Of a stretch of 64,000 bases of DNA, positions 1 through 8,320 are shown one piece after another (within the stretch, counting starts at the first letter, position 1; the number at the start of each line of letters is the position of its first letter). A program made the translations under genes and the position numbers. The notes beneath the pieces were generated by a model, which saw only the letters and a program-made list of their open reading frames with translations, was not told the DNA's origin and ran no database searches. Origin of the DNA: a virus; IMG/VR virus record IMGVR_UViG_3300027861_000011, positions 124,001 to 188,000 of that record; one strand, given 5' to 3'.

Positions 1-1
1 A

Positions 2-1192
2 GGAGAATCAAGTCTTGATGGAACTAAGAAATCAATATCTATAATTCATTATACAAATAATACTATTTCTAATTTCTATGGAGAGTATTTCTTTATAGAT
101 GGAGCAAATAATAAAGAAGTTAGACTTACATTACCAGACCTTATGTATCATAGAAGAAACTATTCCACTGGAACAGGTACAACAATGGGTATGGATTTTA
201 TAGCTACGGGTACAACTAAACTTATAGGTACGTCAGATATTCAGTATGTCGATTTAATTGAAGACCCAACTATGGTTAGTAATGGTCCTAATGTAGTTGG
301 TAAAGTATTTCCACAACTAAAGACTATTCTATTTGATGATGATGAAATTGTTGCTGCAATGTCTTATAAATCAAATAGAAACTGGACACTACCTCCCTTA
401 AGTGCTAATATGGTATCATCATCTAATGGAGTAACAGGTGGTATATTAGACATAGCCAAAACAATGTATTTAACATATTCATTTGAGAATTCGACTGGAA
501 CTGGTCTTACAACTACACTACCATGTCAATATTACACTAAGATAACAAATAATACATCAAACACTAAAGATATTCAATTCAAAATTGGTGATATTGATTT
601 ATTACCCTACATGCGAAAAGAAGAGAAAGTAACTTACGATGGAATGGGATTCTCAGCTAGAGAATTTAAAGTATTATATCAAATAGTTAATGATGCTGAT
701 GATAGACCATTGGCTGATGCTTGGAAAGAATATGATTTCACAAGTACTGCTATTACATCTGTTACTGGTGAAACAATTGACCCATTACTTTTAGAGGTAC
801 AGAACCCAATATCAACTGGATTCCTTATTGATAGTAATGTAAATTCTTCTGCCACTACGTTTAGTATTATGTCATCCCTTAACATGATGACAAATTCAAA
901 TAATAATGGTTTGCAGTTTGGTGATGAGAGATTCTTCTATGGTAATTTAGAAACGTATATTGGTGCTACCATATATAAAACAGTATTTAACCTTAATATA
1001 TCGGCAGATGATTTTAAAACCACATCAAACCCAACAAGACTAAATAGTAGTACTAACCCACCAGATATTGAAGTAACTGAAGTTGGTATATATGATACTA
1101 CTGGAGTTTTAGTTATGATAGGTAAATTAAGTGCGCCAGTTAAGTTATCATCAGGTAATACTATTATGGTGGAGCTTGCGATGGATTTTTAA
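2..1192 (+). CDS. Tail/baseplate structural protein, 5' end outside window
   Basis: The reading frame is open to the left edge, so this is the C-terminal part (about 396 residues seen) of a longer protein; the first ATG at 143 is internal. The sequence is rich in T, N, S and G with short beta-prone segments, as in tail fibre or baseplate proteins. Near the C-terminus it has a TEVGIYDTTGVLVMIGKL segment that recurs in the next gene (TELGLWDNTGTLIAIAKL). Similar TEIGLYD-type segments are known from phage tail-fibre and baseplate proteins. The exact role is not recognised. Confidence 0.6.
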   Translation, partial: GESSLDGTKKSISIIHYTNNTISNFYGEYFFIDGANNKEVRLTLPDLMYHRRNYSTGTGTTMGMDFIATGTTKLIGTSDIQYVDLIEDPTMVSNGPNVVGKVFPQLKTILFDDDEIVAAMSYKSNRNWTLPPLSANMVSSSNGVTGGILDIAKTMYLTYSFENSTGTGLTTTLPCQYYTKITNNTSNTKDIQFKIGDIDLLPYMRKEEKVTYDGMGFSAREFKVLYQIVNDADDRPLADAWKEYDFTSTAITSVTGETIDPLLLEVQNPISTGFLIDSNVNSSATTFSIMSSLNMMTNSNNNGLQFGDERFFYGNLETYIGATIYKTVFNLNISADDFKTTSNPTRLNSSTNPPDIEVTEVGIYDTTGVLVMIGKLSAPVKLSSGNTIMVELAMDF

Positions 1193-1237
1193 CATATAAG
1201 TAGTAAAAGAAATATAATAGTAATGGAATTTTAAGAT

Positions 1238-2443
1238 ATGGGATATTTAGACAACACATCGGGGTATGAGTTAACAGCAAAGTTAACACCTCAAGGAAGA
1301 ATAAAGTTAATAACAAACACTAATAACTTAATCACGCAATTTAGTCTAGGTGATTCAGATGCGTATTATGGTGCTTATACTGGCCTTACAGGAGGTCAAG
1401 TACCAGCAATTTCTGGTGACAATGAAGGTATCGATGTTAATAACGGTGGGGTTAATTATATATTTAAAAGTAGATTGAATTATAAAGGTTCTGTAGGTAA
1501 TAAATCAGTAGAACTTGGTTCGATAAGTGTTAACTCAAATTATGCGTTTATAGGTTATCAGAACATTCAGTATAGTGGTGGTAATATTACACAAAATGTT
1601 ATTAATATTAATAATTTAACAACTGACCCACTTACAAATCTTTATTACTCATTTGGTTTACCAATTACCTCTCCCCAAATAAATGAATTTACTGGAAAAA
1701 CAGTATCAGTTGGTGGTTGGTCAGATACTGCATTAAGTGGAATTGCCCAAACTAATATACTTGTAATTGGTATTGATAATTCTAAATATTCAGAACTTAT
1801 TGATGGTAAGAGTATTAAGTTAGAGATGGAGACTAGTGCCTCAACATATAATATTTACGGAACATACGAAAATAAAGGTGGCTCACTTACTACTGAAGAT
1901 TCAATGATTTATGATAGCTCTGGTAATATTATGCAGTTCGGTCCAAATAGAACTCTTTTATTCTCTGATGACATCCTTAAACCTAATGGTGGTGATGTTA
2001 CTAAGAGCTGGAGCACTGGATATGCAACAAACAAACCATTTAGTATTAATAATAAAGAACGTTGGAATATACGAACCAACACTAATATTAATTTAACCGC
2101 TGACAAACCAGTAGGTATAGCATATTTAGATAAAGGATTCTTAGTGATTACAGAACCGACTATTGTTGATGCGTATAATTCTGGGTTCTCTGGAGCTACT
2201 GGGACAACAATAACCTATAATAGTGCTAGAAATAAAGTATCACAATCTATTACGTGTATTGCTGGTAGAGGTGAGTTCGGAACATCCACTAACAACAGTT
2301 GGGCACCTGGTGATACACCTAGGATTACTGAATTAGGTCTTTGGGATAATACTGGAACGTTAATAGCCATAGCTAAACTTAATAAGACTTATTATAAACC
2401 ATCAAATGATTTTGTAGCATTTAATGTTACTATAGATTATTAA
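1238..2443 (+). CDS. Tail/baseplate structural protein
   Basis: A 401-aa protein starting MGYLDNTSGYELTAKLTPQG and rich in N, T, G and S. Its final 35 residues carry the ITELGLWDNTG segment shared with the preceding protein, so the two probably share a C-terminal fold or assembly contact. There is no signal peptide or membrane segment. It lies 45 bases after its neighbour in the same direction, consistent with co-expression. A structural role is inferred from composition and the shared motif; no named family was assigned. Confidence 0.6.
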   Translation: MGYLDNTSGYELTAKLTPQGRIKLITNTNNLITQFSLGDSDAYYGAYTGLTGGQVPAISGDNEGIDVNNGGVNYIFKSRLNYKGSVGNKSVELGSISVNSNYAFIGYQNIQYSGGNITQNVININNLTTDPLTNLYYSFGLPITSPQINEFTGKTVSVGGWSDTALSGIAQTNILVIGIDNSKYSELIDGKSIKLEMETSASTYNIYGTYENKGGSLTTEDSMIYDSSGNIMQFGPNRTLLFSDDILKPNGGDVTKSWSTGYATNKPFSINNKERWNIRTNTNINLTADKPVGIAYLDKGFLVITEPTIVDAYNSGFSGATGTTITYNSARNKVSQSITCIAGRGEFGTSTNNSWAPGDTPRITELGLWDNTGTLIAIAKLNKTYYKPSNDFVAFNVTIDY

Positions 2444-2492
2444 TACTTTACATTTAACAATAAACCTTTATACTTATTAAAAATTAAGTATT

Positions 2493-3146
2493 ATGGAAAG
2501 TGATGAAAATAAAGGTCTTATTTTAGGTCTTGACGTATCAACAAAAACAATAGGTATAGCCTTATTTGAAGATTTAGGCAATAAAGGTAAATTAAAATTA
2601 TTACATCACGTTACCCCAAAGATTAAACCGAAACCATCTAATAAGATGCAAGAGCTCTTTGAAAAAGCTAGAGTGTTTGAGGATGAGTTCTTAAATGGTT
2701 ATGCTGATATGGGGATAACAAAGGTTGTTATTGAAGAGCCACTTCTACGTTCAAATAACGTAAACACTGTCGCTACATTACTTAGATTTAATGGTATGAT
2801 TTCAAGGTCAGTATATGATACACTTGGTGTTATCCCAGAATTCATTTCATCTTACGATTCTAGAAAATATGCATTTCCAGAACTAATGCAAATTAGGACT
2901 CATAATAAAAAAGGTGAACCATATACAGAAAAAGAAATATCTAAGAAGAATCCAGTTTTATTTGGTGCTTATTCTTGGGATATTGATAAGAAAGAAATTG
3001 TATGGGGAAAAGTTGCTGATATAGAACCACAGATTACCTGGCTTTATACTAAAAACAAAACACTTAAGAAAGAAAATTTTGATATGACCGATAGTTATAT
3101 ATGTGTTATAGGTCATATGAATATGGGTGGTAGATGGAGTAAATAG
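2493..3146 (+). CDS. RuvC-like Holliday junction resolvase
   Basis: A 217-aa RNase H-fold nuclease. The first acidic strand is LILGLDVSTKTIGIAL (D14), the second is VVIEEP (E81/E82), and the C-terminal acidic pair is FDMTDSY (D197, D200). This is the RuvC-type catalytic arrangement. In a phage it would resolve branched recombination or replication intermediates before packaging, the job T4 gp49 does with a different fold. It lies just upstream of primase and the recombination genes, which supports the role. It is longer than host RuvC (about 170-190 aa), with an insert before the last motif. Confidence 0.8.
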   Translation: MESDENKGLILGLDVSTKTIGIALFEDLGNKGKLKLLHHVTPKIKPKPSNKMQELFEKARVFEDEFLNGYADMGITKVVIEEPLLRSNNVNTVATLLRFNGMISRSVYDTLGVIPEFISSYDSRKYAFPELMQIRTHNKKGEPYTEKEISKKNPVLFGAYSWDIDKKEIVWGKVADIEPQITWLYTKNKTLKKENFDMTDSYICVIGHMNMGGRWSK

Positions 3147-3188
3147 TATTTTAGTCAAAGTAAATTTGTTTTATTGATTTAAATGTCG

Positions 3189-3196
3189 TATATTTG
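3189..3196 (+). promoter_or_regulatory. Host-like promoter, -7 element TATATTTG (primase)
   Basis: TATATTTG matches the Bacteroidota -7 consensus TAnnTTTG. A TTTG lies at 3165-3168, close to the expected spacing, and the primase ATG follows 11 bases after the element. Confidence 0.6.
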
Positions 3197-3207
3197 TTTT
3201 AATTAAT

Positions 3208-4164
3208 ATGGGAAATATTATAATTAATATATTAGAATCATTCTTAGGTAAATGCCATAATCATAATGAGGATAGTGGACAATCAGAATTTGATTGTCCA
3301 GCATGTGCTGAAGATAAGGGGTTAGCTCATGGTAATAGTGATGGTAAACATAAGTTAGCAGTAAACTACCAAAGAAACATATTTAGATGTTGGAGATGTG
3401 GTTTTGAAAATAATATGCATGGTAAGGTACCTAAATTAATCAAGAGGTACGGTAATAATAGAATTTTAAAGGAGTATGTATTAGTTAGACCAGATAATGA
3501 TGATGAAAAACAGGTACTAACTCAAATCGAAGTAAAGTTACCAAAAGGGTTTAAGAGACTTTCAGATTGTGATGGTAATTTCTATAAATACGACACAGCT
3601 TATAAATACATAACTGATAGAGGTATTACTGATGAAATGATTGATTTCTATGATATTGGATATACCGTTAGTGGTAAAAGACATGACAGAATCATAATAC
3701 CATCTTATGATAGCTTTGGTGATTTAAATTATTATATTGCTAGGTCATGGAGTAAATGGAATAAACCTAAGTATTTAAATCCACAAGCTGAAAAGCAATT
3801 ACTTATCTTTAATGAAAATAAGATTAATTGGGATGGTACTATCTATCTAGTGGAAGGAGCATTCGATAGTATTGTAATACCTAATTCCATACCCCTTTTA
3901 GGTAAGATGTTATCAGAGAAGCTTAAAATAGCCCTACTAGATAAAGCCAGAGCTGAAGTTGTTATTGTATTAGATGAAGATGCGTATGATGCTGCATTAA
4001 AAATTTACAGGAACTTAAATGTGGGTGGATTATATAATAGAATTAAGATATGTATTCCACCATATGGGCAAGACCCTTCATCCATATTTGAAAAGGATGG
4101 TAATAACGGAATAATAAAGTTTTTAAAGACTTCTATGCAAATTCCAGAAAGTAGATTATATTAA
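3208..4164 (+). CDS. DNA primase (zinc ribbon plus TOPRIM)
   Basis: A 318-aa DnaG/T7 gp4-type primase. The N-terminal zinc-binding region has C30-x2-C33 and C61-x2-C64, with extra C16/H17/H19. The TOPRIM core has E216 in EGAFD and D256-E257-D258 in VLDEDAYD, the metal-binding acidic residues. It makes RNA primers for lagging-strand synthesis. No helicase domain is fused, so the helicase must be a separate gene outside the window. It is preceded by a host-like promoter, consistent with early or middle expression. Confidence 0.85.
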   Translation: MGNIIINILESFLGKCHNHNEDSGQSEFDCPACAEDKGLAHGNSDGKHKLAVNYQRNIFRCWRCGFENNMHGKVPKLIKRYGNNRILKEYVLVRPDNDDEKQVLTQIEVKLPKGFKRLSDCDGNFYKYDTAYKYITDRGITDEMIDFYDIGYTVSGKRHDRIIIPSYDSFGDLNYYIARSWSKWNKPKYLNPQAEKQLLIFNENKINWDGTIYLVEGAFDSIVIPNSIPLLGKMLSEKLKIALLDKARAEVVIVLDEDAYDAALKIYRNLNVGGLYNRIKICIPPYGQDPSSIFEKDGNNGIIKFLKTSMQIPESRLY

Positions 4165-4862
4165 ATAACTCTTTTAGCATTGGTAACATGAATTGTTGAT
4201 GGGTTGTATATCACAATATGTGCATCATCACCTTTAGCTGGTAAGTAAACGCCATCATAACCTAACTTCACCATATTTTTAACATAAGCTACTGGTTCTT
4301 CTCTGTAAACATCATAATAAAGGGTAACAAAGACTTCCTTTTCACTTTGAGCCATACTAATGTACCTTCCAACCATTTCTTCAATACCATCATCATAACC
4401 TTTAGCTATTGCTTTCCAGTTAGATGCCATTTTGATTAATTTAGTTACAGGTTCTATTAAGTATTCTAAATCATAAGCTTTTTCGTCAGATACTAAATTT
4501 TTAACTTTTAAATCCACTTCATAAACAAATCCACCAGCTGCGTATTTAAGGGCTTCATCAGATTTTGTTGTGAAGTAAATACCAGGACCCTCTTGGTCAT
4601 TAGCTTCTTTACCACCAACAAACTCATCACTAAATTGTCCTATTTTATTCGGTGTACCATGAAACGCTTTAATTGTACCATTAACTTTTTTAACTGGTTT
4701 TTCAGATGGCATATCTAATACATCGTCAAACTCATCAAACTCATCAAAGTCATCATAATCATCATACTCACTTAATTTAAATTTATCGTCAGTTGCTGAA
4801 CCAACAACATGACTATCACGTTCTAAATTCTCCCTAAGTTTTCTTTTTATGAAACCTTTCAT
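4161..4862 (-). CDS. ADP-ribosyltransferase-like protein with N-terminal cargo leader
   Basis: A 233-aa protein. It starts MKGFIKRKLRENLE, nearly the same leader as the protein at 46094, followed by an acidic linker. The ART-like region has FHGTPNKIGQF, then GPGIYFTTKSDEALKYA, VYEVDLKVKNL and a C-terminal LGYDGVYLPA...HIVIYNP segment. That order is typical of the ART domains found in phage polyvalent and head-cargo proteins. It would modify host proteins after injection, as T4 Alt does. The gene is opposed to its neighbours, overlaps the end of the primase gene by 4 bases, and has its own TATTTATA motif. The catalytic glutamate was not assigned with certainty. Confidence 0.65.
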   Translation of the reverse strand: MKGFIKRKLRENLERDSHVVGSATDDKFKLSEYDDYDDFDEFDEFDDVLDMPSEKPVKKVNGTIKAFHGTPNKIGQFSDEFVGGKEANDQEGPGIYFTTKSDEALKYAAGGFVYEVDLKVKNLVSDEKAYDLEYLIEPVTKLIKMASNWKAIAKGYDDGIEEMVGRYISMAQSEKEVFVTLYYDVYREEPVAYVKNMVKLGYDGVYLPAKGDDAHIVIYNPSTIHVTNAKRVI

Positions 4863-4876
4863 AATAATTCTTTTAA

Positions 4877-4884
4877 TATAAATA
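4877..4884 (-). promoter_or_regulatory. TATTTATA motif (class B), minus strand
   Basis: On the minus strand TATTTATA lies 14 bases before the ATG of the ART-like gene. It is the same motif and spacing seen before many probable late genes here. Confidence 0.5.
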
Positions 4885-4909
4885 TGTTGTACTTTTATTA
4901 AAAAGTCCG

Positions 4910-4917
4910 TATATTTG
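4910..4917 (+). promoter_or_regulatory. Host-like promoter, -7 element TATATTTG
   Basis: TATATTTG with TTGT at 4887-4890 upstream. It would drive the nuclease-HNH-SbcD-SbcC operon. Confidence 0.6.
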
Positions 4918-4963
4918 TAGAAAGTAAAATATTAAAATAAAAAATTAAGTGACATAATTAACA

Positions 4964-5905
4964 ATGGGTGATAAGAACGAAGAATTATTAAAGATTGGTC
5001 AAGAGATTAGAGATGTAATCTCAGAAAAACAAAAGGAATTAAATTTAACCTTTGTTGAGGATACTCATACCTACCATATTAGAGATAAACATGGAAATAT
5101 GACAACAAAGTTCCCTAGCGTATCAACAGTTATAGGTCAATTCTATAAACCATTTCCAGATTTAAATAAATCATACCAAATGTGTGATGGTGATTTAATA
5201 GACCAAGATAAGTTACTTAAAGAATGGAGAGCCACAGCCGATTATGCTAATAGTAAGGGGTCCAGAGTTCATTATCTATTGGAGATGGACCTACTTAAAC
5301 AATATGGTTCTTATAAAGAAGTAAGAAAACCAATATTTGATTGTGATGAAGAACAAACGGCTGATGGCAATGCAATGATTGATGCTGGTCATGACTTCAT
5401 AAGACTTATGCATCGTAGAGGTGCTGTATTGTTAGATACAGAGATGGTATTAGGTTCTTCTACATTAGAATATACAGGTCAACCAGATAAGGTATGGCTC
5501 ATACATGATATAGATGGTTCAGTTGGATTTATAATAACTGATTGGAAAACCAATAAGGCAAAGAACTTTGAAGTACATGCTTATACAACAGAGATGTTAC
5601 CACCATTTGAAGAACATATGGATACAGCGTTAGCCCACTATAAAATACAGTTACCATTATATGGTAGACTTATATTAGACATGCTTAAAGGAACTAAGTA
5701 TAAGGACCTTAAGTTCTTAGGTGCAGTTATAGTTCATTTAACGGCTGAAAGAACCTTTAGAGAGATAAGAGTTGAGAATTCGTTTATAGATACGGTTTTA
5801 ACTATGGACCCATTACCAAGAATAAAAGAAGTGTTAGATTATAAGTACCTTCAAGTAGACAGAGAAGAGAAAAGGAAATTATTAGTAGAAAATTTAAATA
5901 AATGA
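4964..5905 (+). CDS. PD-(D/E)XK exonuclease, RecB/Cas4-like
   Basis: A 313-aa nuclease with the PD-(D/E)XK core: YTGQPDKVWLI (acidic residue of motif II), GFIITDWKTNK (D-x-K of motif III), then HYKIQLPLYGRLI (QxxxY motif IV). This is the RecB-type family found in Cas4 and phage exonucleases. No four-cysteine Fe-S cluster is apparent, so it is not a canonical Cas4. It probably processes DNA ends in phage recombination. The stop overlaps the next start (ATGA), so it is translationally coupled to the HNH gene. Confidence 0.8.
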   Translation: MGDKNEELLKIGQEIRDVISEKQKELNLTFVEDTHTYHIRDKHGNMTTKFPSVSTVIGQFYKPFPDLNKSYQMCDGDLIDQDKLLKEWRATADYANSKGSRVHYLLEMDLLKQYGSYKEVRKPIFDCDEEQTADGNAMIDAGHDFIRLMHRRGAVLLDTEMVLGSSTLEYTGQPDKVWLIHDIDGSVGFIITDWKTNKAKNFEVHAYTTEMLPPFEEHMDTALAHYKIQLPLYGRLILDMLKGTKYKDLKFLGAVIVHLTAERTFREIRVENSFIDTVLTMDPLPRIKEVLDYKYLQVDREEKRKLLVENLNK

Positions 5906-6807
5906 GTAAAGAAACGACACATATATGTATAGGATGTAAAATAGAATTACCAAAAACTACTGAGTTTTATAGGTTTAGAAAAGATAGGGGTAGGTTTAGT
6001 ACCAAATGTATAACGTGTGAAAGGGTTTATGGTAAGAAACACCATGAAAAAAATAAAGAAAGAAATTTAGCACTTGGTAAGGAAAGATACCATGAAAATA
6101 TAGAGCAAGAAAGGTTAAGAAGTAAGAAATATTATGAAAATAATAAGGAAAAAATATCAGAACAAGCTAAACAGTATTATGAAAATAATAAGGAAAAAAT
6201 ATCAGACTATCAAAAAAAACGTAGGGTAGAAAATAGTGAACACTATAAGAATATCGCTAAAAAAAGTTATGATAAATGTGTTGAAAGTCGTAAACGATAT
6301 TATGAAAATAATAAAGAAAAAATAAGTGAGGCTAATAAAAAGTGGAGAGAAAATAATGTAGAAGGTAATAGAGAATATCAAAAAGAGTGGAGAGAAAATA
6401 ACGCAGAAAGTCAGAGAGAATATCAGAGAGAATATTATAAAAAAAGAAAAAGTATAGACCCAACCTTTTCTTTAGGGATTAAGGTTAGGTCAACAATTAA
6501 AAATGCCTTTATATATAAAGGTTATAAAAAAAATGGTAAATCAAGTGAAATATTAGGTTGTTCATTTAAATTTTTTAGGGAATATATTGAAGAACAATTT
6601 GAAGAATGGATGAATTGGGATAATAGGGGTTTATATAATGGTGAAGAAAATTTTGGATGGGATGTTGACCACATAATACCGATATCACACGCTGAATCTG
6701 AGGAAGATGTAGTTAGATTAAGTCATTATCTTAATTTAAGACCTTTATGTAGTTATAAAAATAGAGTTGGTAGAAGGGGTGAAGCAAAAAGAAAAAAGAA
6801 AAAATGA
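5902..6807 (+). CDS. HNH homing-type endonuclease with zinc finger and repeats
   Basis: A 301-aa protein. It has an N-terminal zinc finger (CIGC...CITC), then a charged helical repeat region in which YYENNKEKIS recurs about three times and WRENN twice. The C-terminal HNH nuclease reads WDVDHIIPISHA...LNLRPLCSYKN. This is the layout of freestanding mobile HNH endonucleases in large phages. It is A-rich and very lysine-rich compared with its neighbours. Both ends overlap neighbours by ATGA, so it splits the exonuclease-SbcD pair without breaking translational coupling. Confidence 0.85.
   Translation: MSKETTHICIGCKIELPKTTEFYRFRKDRGRFSTKCITCERVYGKKHHEKNKERNLALGKERYHENIEQERLRSKKYYENNKEKISEQAKQYYENNKEKISDYQKKRRVENSEHYKNIAKKSYDKCVESRKRYYENNKEKISEANKKWRENNVEGNREYQKEWRENNAESQREYQREYYKKRKSIDPTFSLGIKVRSTIKNAFIYKGYKKNGKSSEILGCSFKFFREYIEEQFEEWMNWDNRGLYNGEENFGWDVDHIIPISHAESEEDVVRLSHYLNLRPLCSYKNRVGRRGEAKRKKKK
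6120..6330 (+). repeat. Degenerate repeats inside the HNH gene
   Basis: TATTATGAAAATAATAA-type units occur three times between about 6130 and 6315 and encode the YYENNKEKIS helical repeats. Such arrays can vary by unequal recombination. Confidence 0.6.
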
Positions 6808-7616
6808 AGATAAAGAAAGTAATACACATTGCTGATATACATATCAGAACATTTAGAATGCACGATGAGTACGGTGCGGCTTTTAAGACGTTTCTAAAGA
6901 AGATTAGAGAATTAGTGAAGGATTATGATAGAGAAGAGATTCGTATCGTTATAGCTGGTGATTATGTTCACCAAAAGATAACCATATCCAACGAGTTACT
7001 GATACTTGGTACTTGGTTCCTTAGAAAGTTAGAGAAGATTGCTCCAGTTGTTATTATAGCTGGTAATCATGACCTTTTAGAGAATAACAAAGATAGGGTT
7101 GATTCTATCACCCCAATGGTACAGTTACTTCCTGGATTAGATATTAAGTACCTTAAGGATTCTATTTGCTATCCAGACGAAAACATTGTTTGGGCTAATT
7201 ACTCTATTTTTGAGGAAAACGCTAGACCAGACATTGAAACTAGTAGGGTTGACCATGACGATAAGACTTATGTAGGTCTTTACCATGCACCGATAATGGG
7301 TGCTACAACCGATATAGGTTATGAGTTCGATGAATCAACTTCATTAGAACATTTTGAAGGTTGTGACATTGTAATGATGGGTGATATTCATAAAAGACAG
7401 ATATTCAACTATAAGGGTATTCCTATTGCTTATCCGTCTAGTCTTATTCAACAAAATTTTGGAGAGACAGTTTCAAAGCATGGTTTCTTGTGGTGGGATA
7501 TTGAAAGTAAGACATATGAGGAATTTGATATTGATACAGACTATGGTTTCTATCAATTTAAGATTGATTCATTAGATGATTTAGAAAATGGTACAGAAAG
7601 ACTCACTAACGCCTAA
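6804..7616 (+). CDS. SbcD/Mre11-like nuclease, T4 gp47 homologue
   Basis: A 270-aa calcineurin-like phosphoesterase with the Mre11/SbcD metal motifs in order: ADIHIR (D11, H13), AGDYVH (D53, H56), GNHD (N88, H89), LYHAPI, and GDIHKRQ. It pairs with the SbcC-like ATPase at 8302 to process DNA ends during recombination-dependent replication. The ATG overlaps the HNH stop and its own stop overlaps the next start (TAATG). It is shorter than host SbcD and lacks an obvious C-terminal capping extension, as in phage gp47. Confidence 0.9.
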   Translation: MKIKKVIHIADIHIRTFRMHDEYGAAFKTFLKKIRELVKDYDREEIRIVIAGDYVHQKITISNELLILGTWFLRKLEKIAPVVIIAGNHDLLENNKDRVDSITPMVQLLPGLDIKYLKDSICYPDENIVWANYSIFEENARPDIETSRVDHDDKTYVGLYHAPIMGATTDIGYEFDESTSLEHFEGCDIVMMGDIHKRQIFNYKGIPIAYPSSLIQQNFGETVSKHGFLWWDIESKTYEEFDIDTDYGFYQFKIDSLDDLENGTERLTNA

Positions 7617-8320
7617 TGGAATTACCAAAGAACATAAAAGATGAAATCTGGGAATATTGTCGTGTAAATGATATTTCTGGTGTTGATGACTTTATCACAA
7701 AGATGGTGAAGCAAGGTTTTACAGCTGAAAAGTTCGGTTCAACACCATGGGAGAAAGAACCAGAAATCAAAGAAGTAATTAAAGAAGTTATAAAAGAAGT
7801 ACCAGTTGAAAAGATTGTGGAAGTTGAAAAGATTGTAGAAGTCATTAAGGAAGTTACGGTTGAAAAAGAAGTAGTTAAAGAAGTTATAAAAGAAGTGCCA
7901 ATTGAAAAGGAAGTTTATATAACTAATGACGATGAAGTTAAGAAGTTAACAGAACTTTTAGAATCCCATAAAAAAAATGAAAGTGTACATAAGAAATCAC
8001 TACTTGAAAAAGTACAGGAGTTAACTGAAATAAATGAAGTGATTGATAGTAAAGATTTGGAGATAAATAATTTATATAAAGACTTAGAAACAAGAAAAAA
8101 TAAAATATCTGGTTTAAATCTTAAAGTAGGTAGGTTAGAAGCTAACATTATAAAGCTAGACGAAGAACTAGACGTAATCAAGACGGAGTTAGAAGAAAGT
8201 AAAAAACAATTAGAAGAAGAGGTTAAGAAACCAAAACAAAAAGAAGATGATATTTACGGGGAAAATAAAAAAGGTTTATTCGGGTCAAACACAAGTGATA
8301 TATGGAAAAAGAAGAAATAA
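7616..8320 (+). CDS. Coiled-coil protein between SbcD and SbcC
   Basis: A 234-aa, highly charged helical protein. Residues about 50-100 are imperfect repeats of the type KEVIKEVPVEKIVEV. The rest is predicted coiled coil, with a basic C-terminal tail (DIWKKKK). No enzyme motif is visible. It overlaps SbcD by 1 base and SbcC by 19 bases, so it is made together with them and may be a structural accessory of that complex. I do not recognise a named family. Confidence 0.6.
   Translation: MELPKNIKDEIWEYCRVNDISGVDDFITKMVKQGFTAEKFGSTPWEKEPEIKEVIKEVIKEVPVEKIVEVEKIVEVIKEVTVEKEVVKEVIKEVPIEKEVYITNDDEVKKLTELLESHKKNESVHKKSLLEKVQELTEINEVIDSKDLEINNLYKDLETRKNKISGLNLKVGRLEANIIKLDEELDVIKTELEESKKQLEEEVKKPKQKEDDIYGENKKGLFGSNTSDIWKKKK
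7760..7912 (+). repeat. KEVxKEV/VEKIVEV coding repeats
   Basis: Tandem imperfect repeats of about 12-24 bases (GAAGTAATTAAAGAAG-like) encode an alternating Val/Glu/Lys segment in the coiled-coil protein. Confidence 0.6.

Noticed and set aside
4964-5905. Cas4 of a CRISPR adaptation module
   Set aside because: The nuclease core fits, but cysteines for the Fe-S cluster and any Cas1/Cas2 neighbours are missing.
7760-7912. Possible CRISPR-like repeat region
   Set aside because: Repeats are in-frame coding, imperfect and without spacers; no CRISPR array was seen anywhere in the window.
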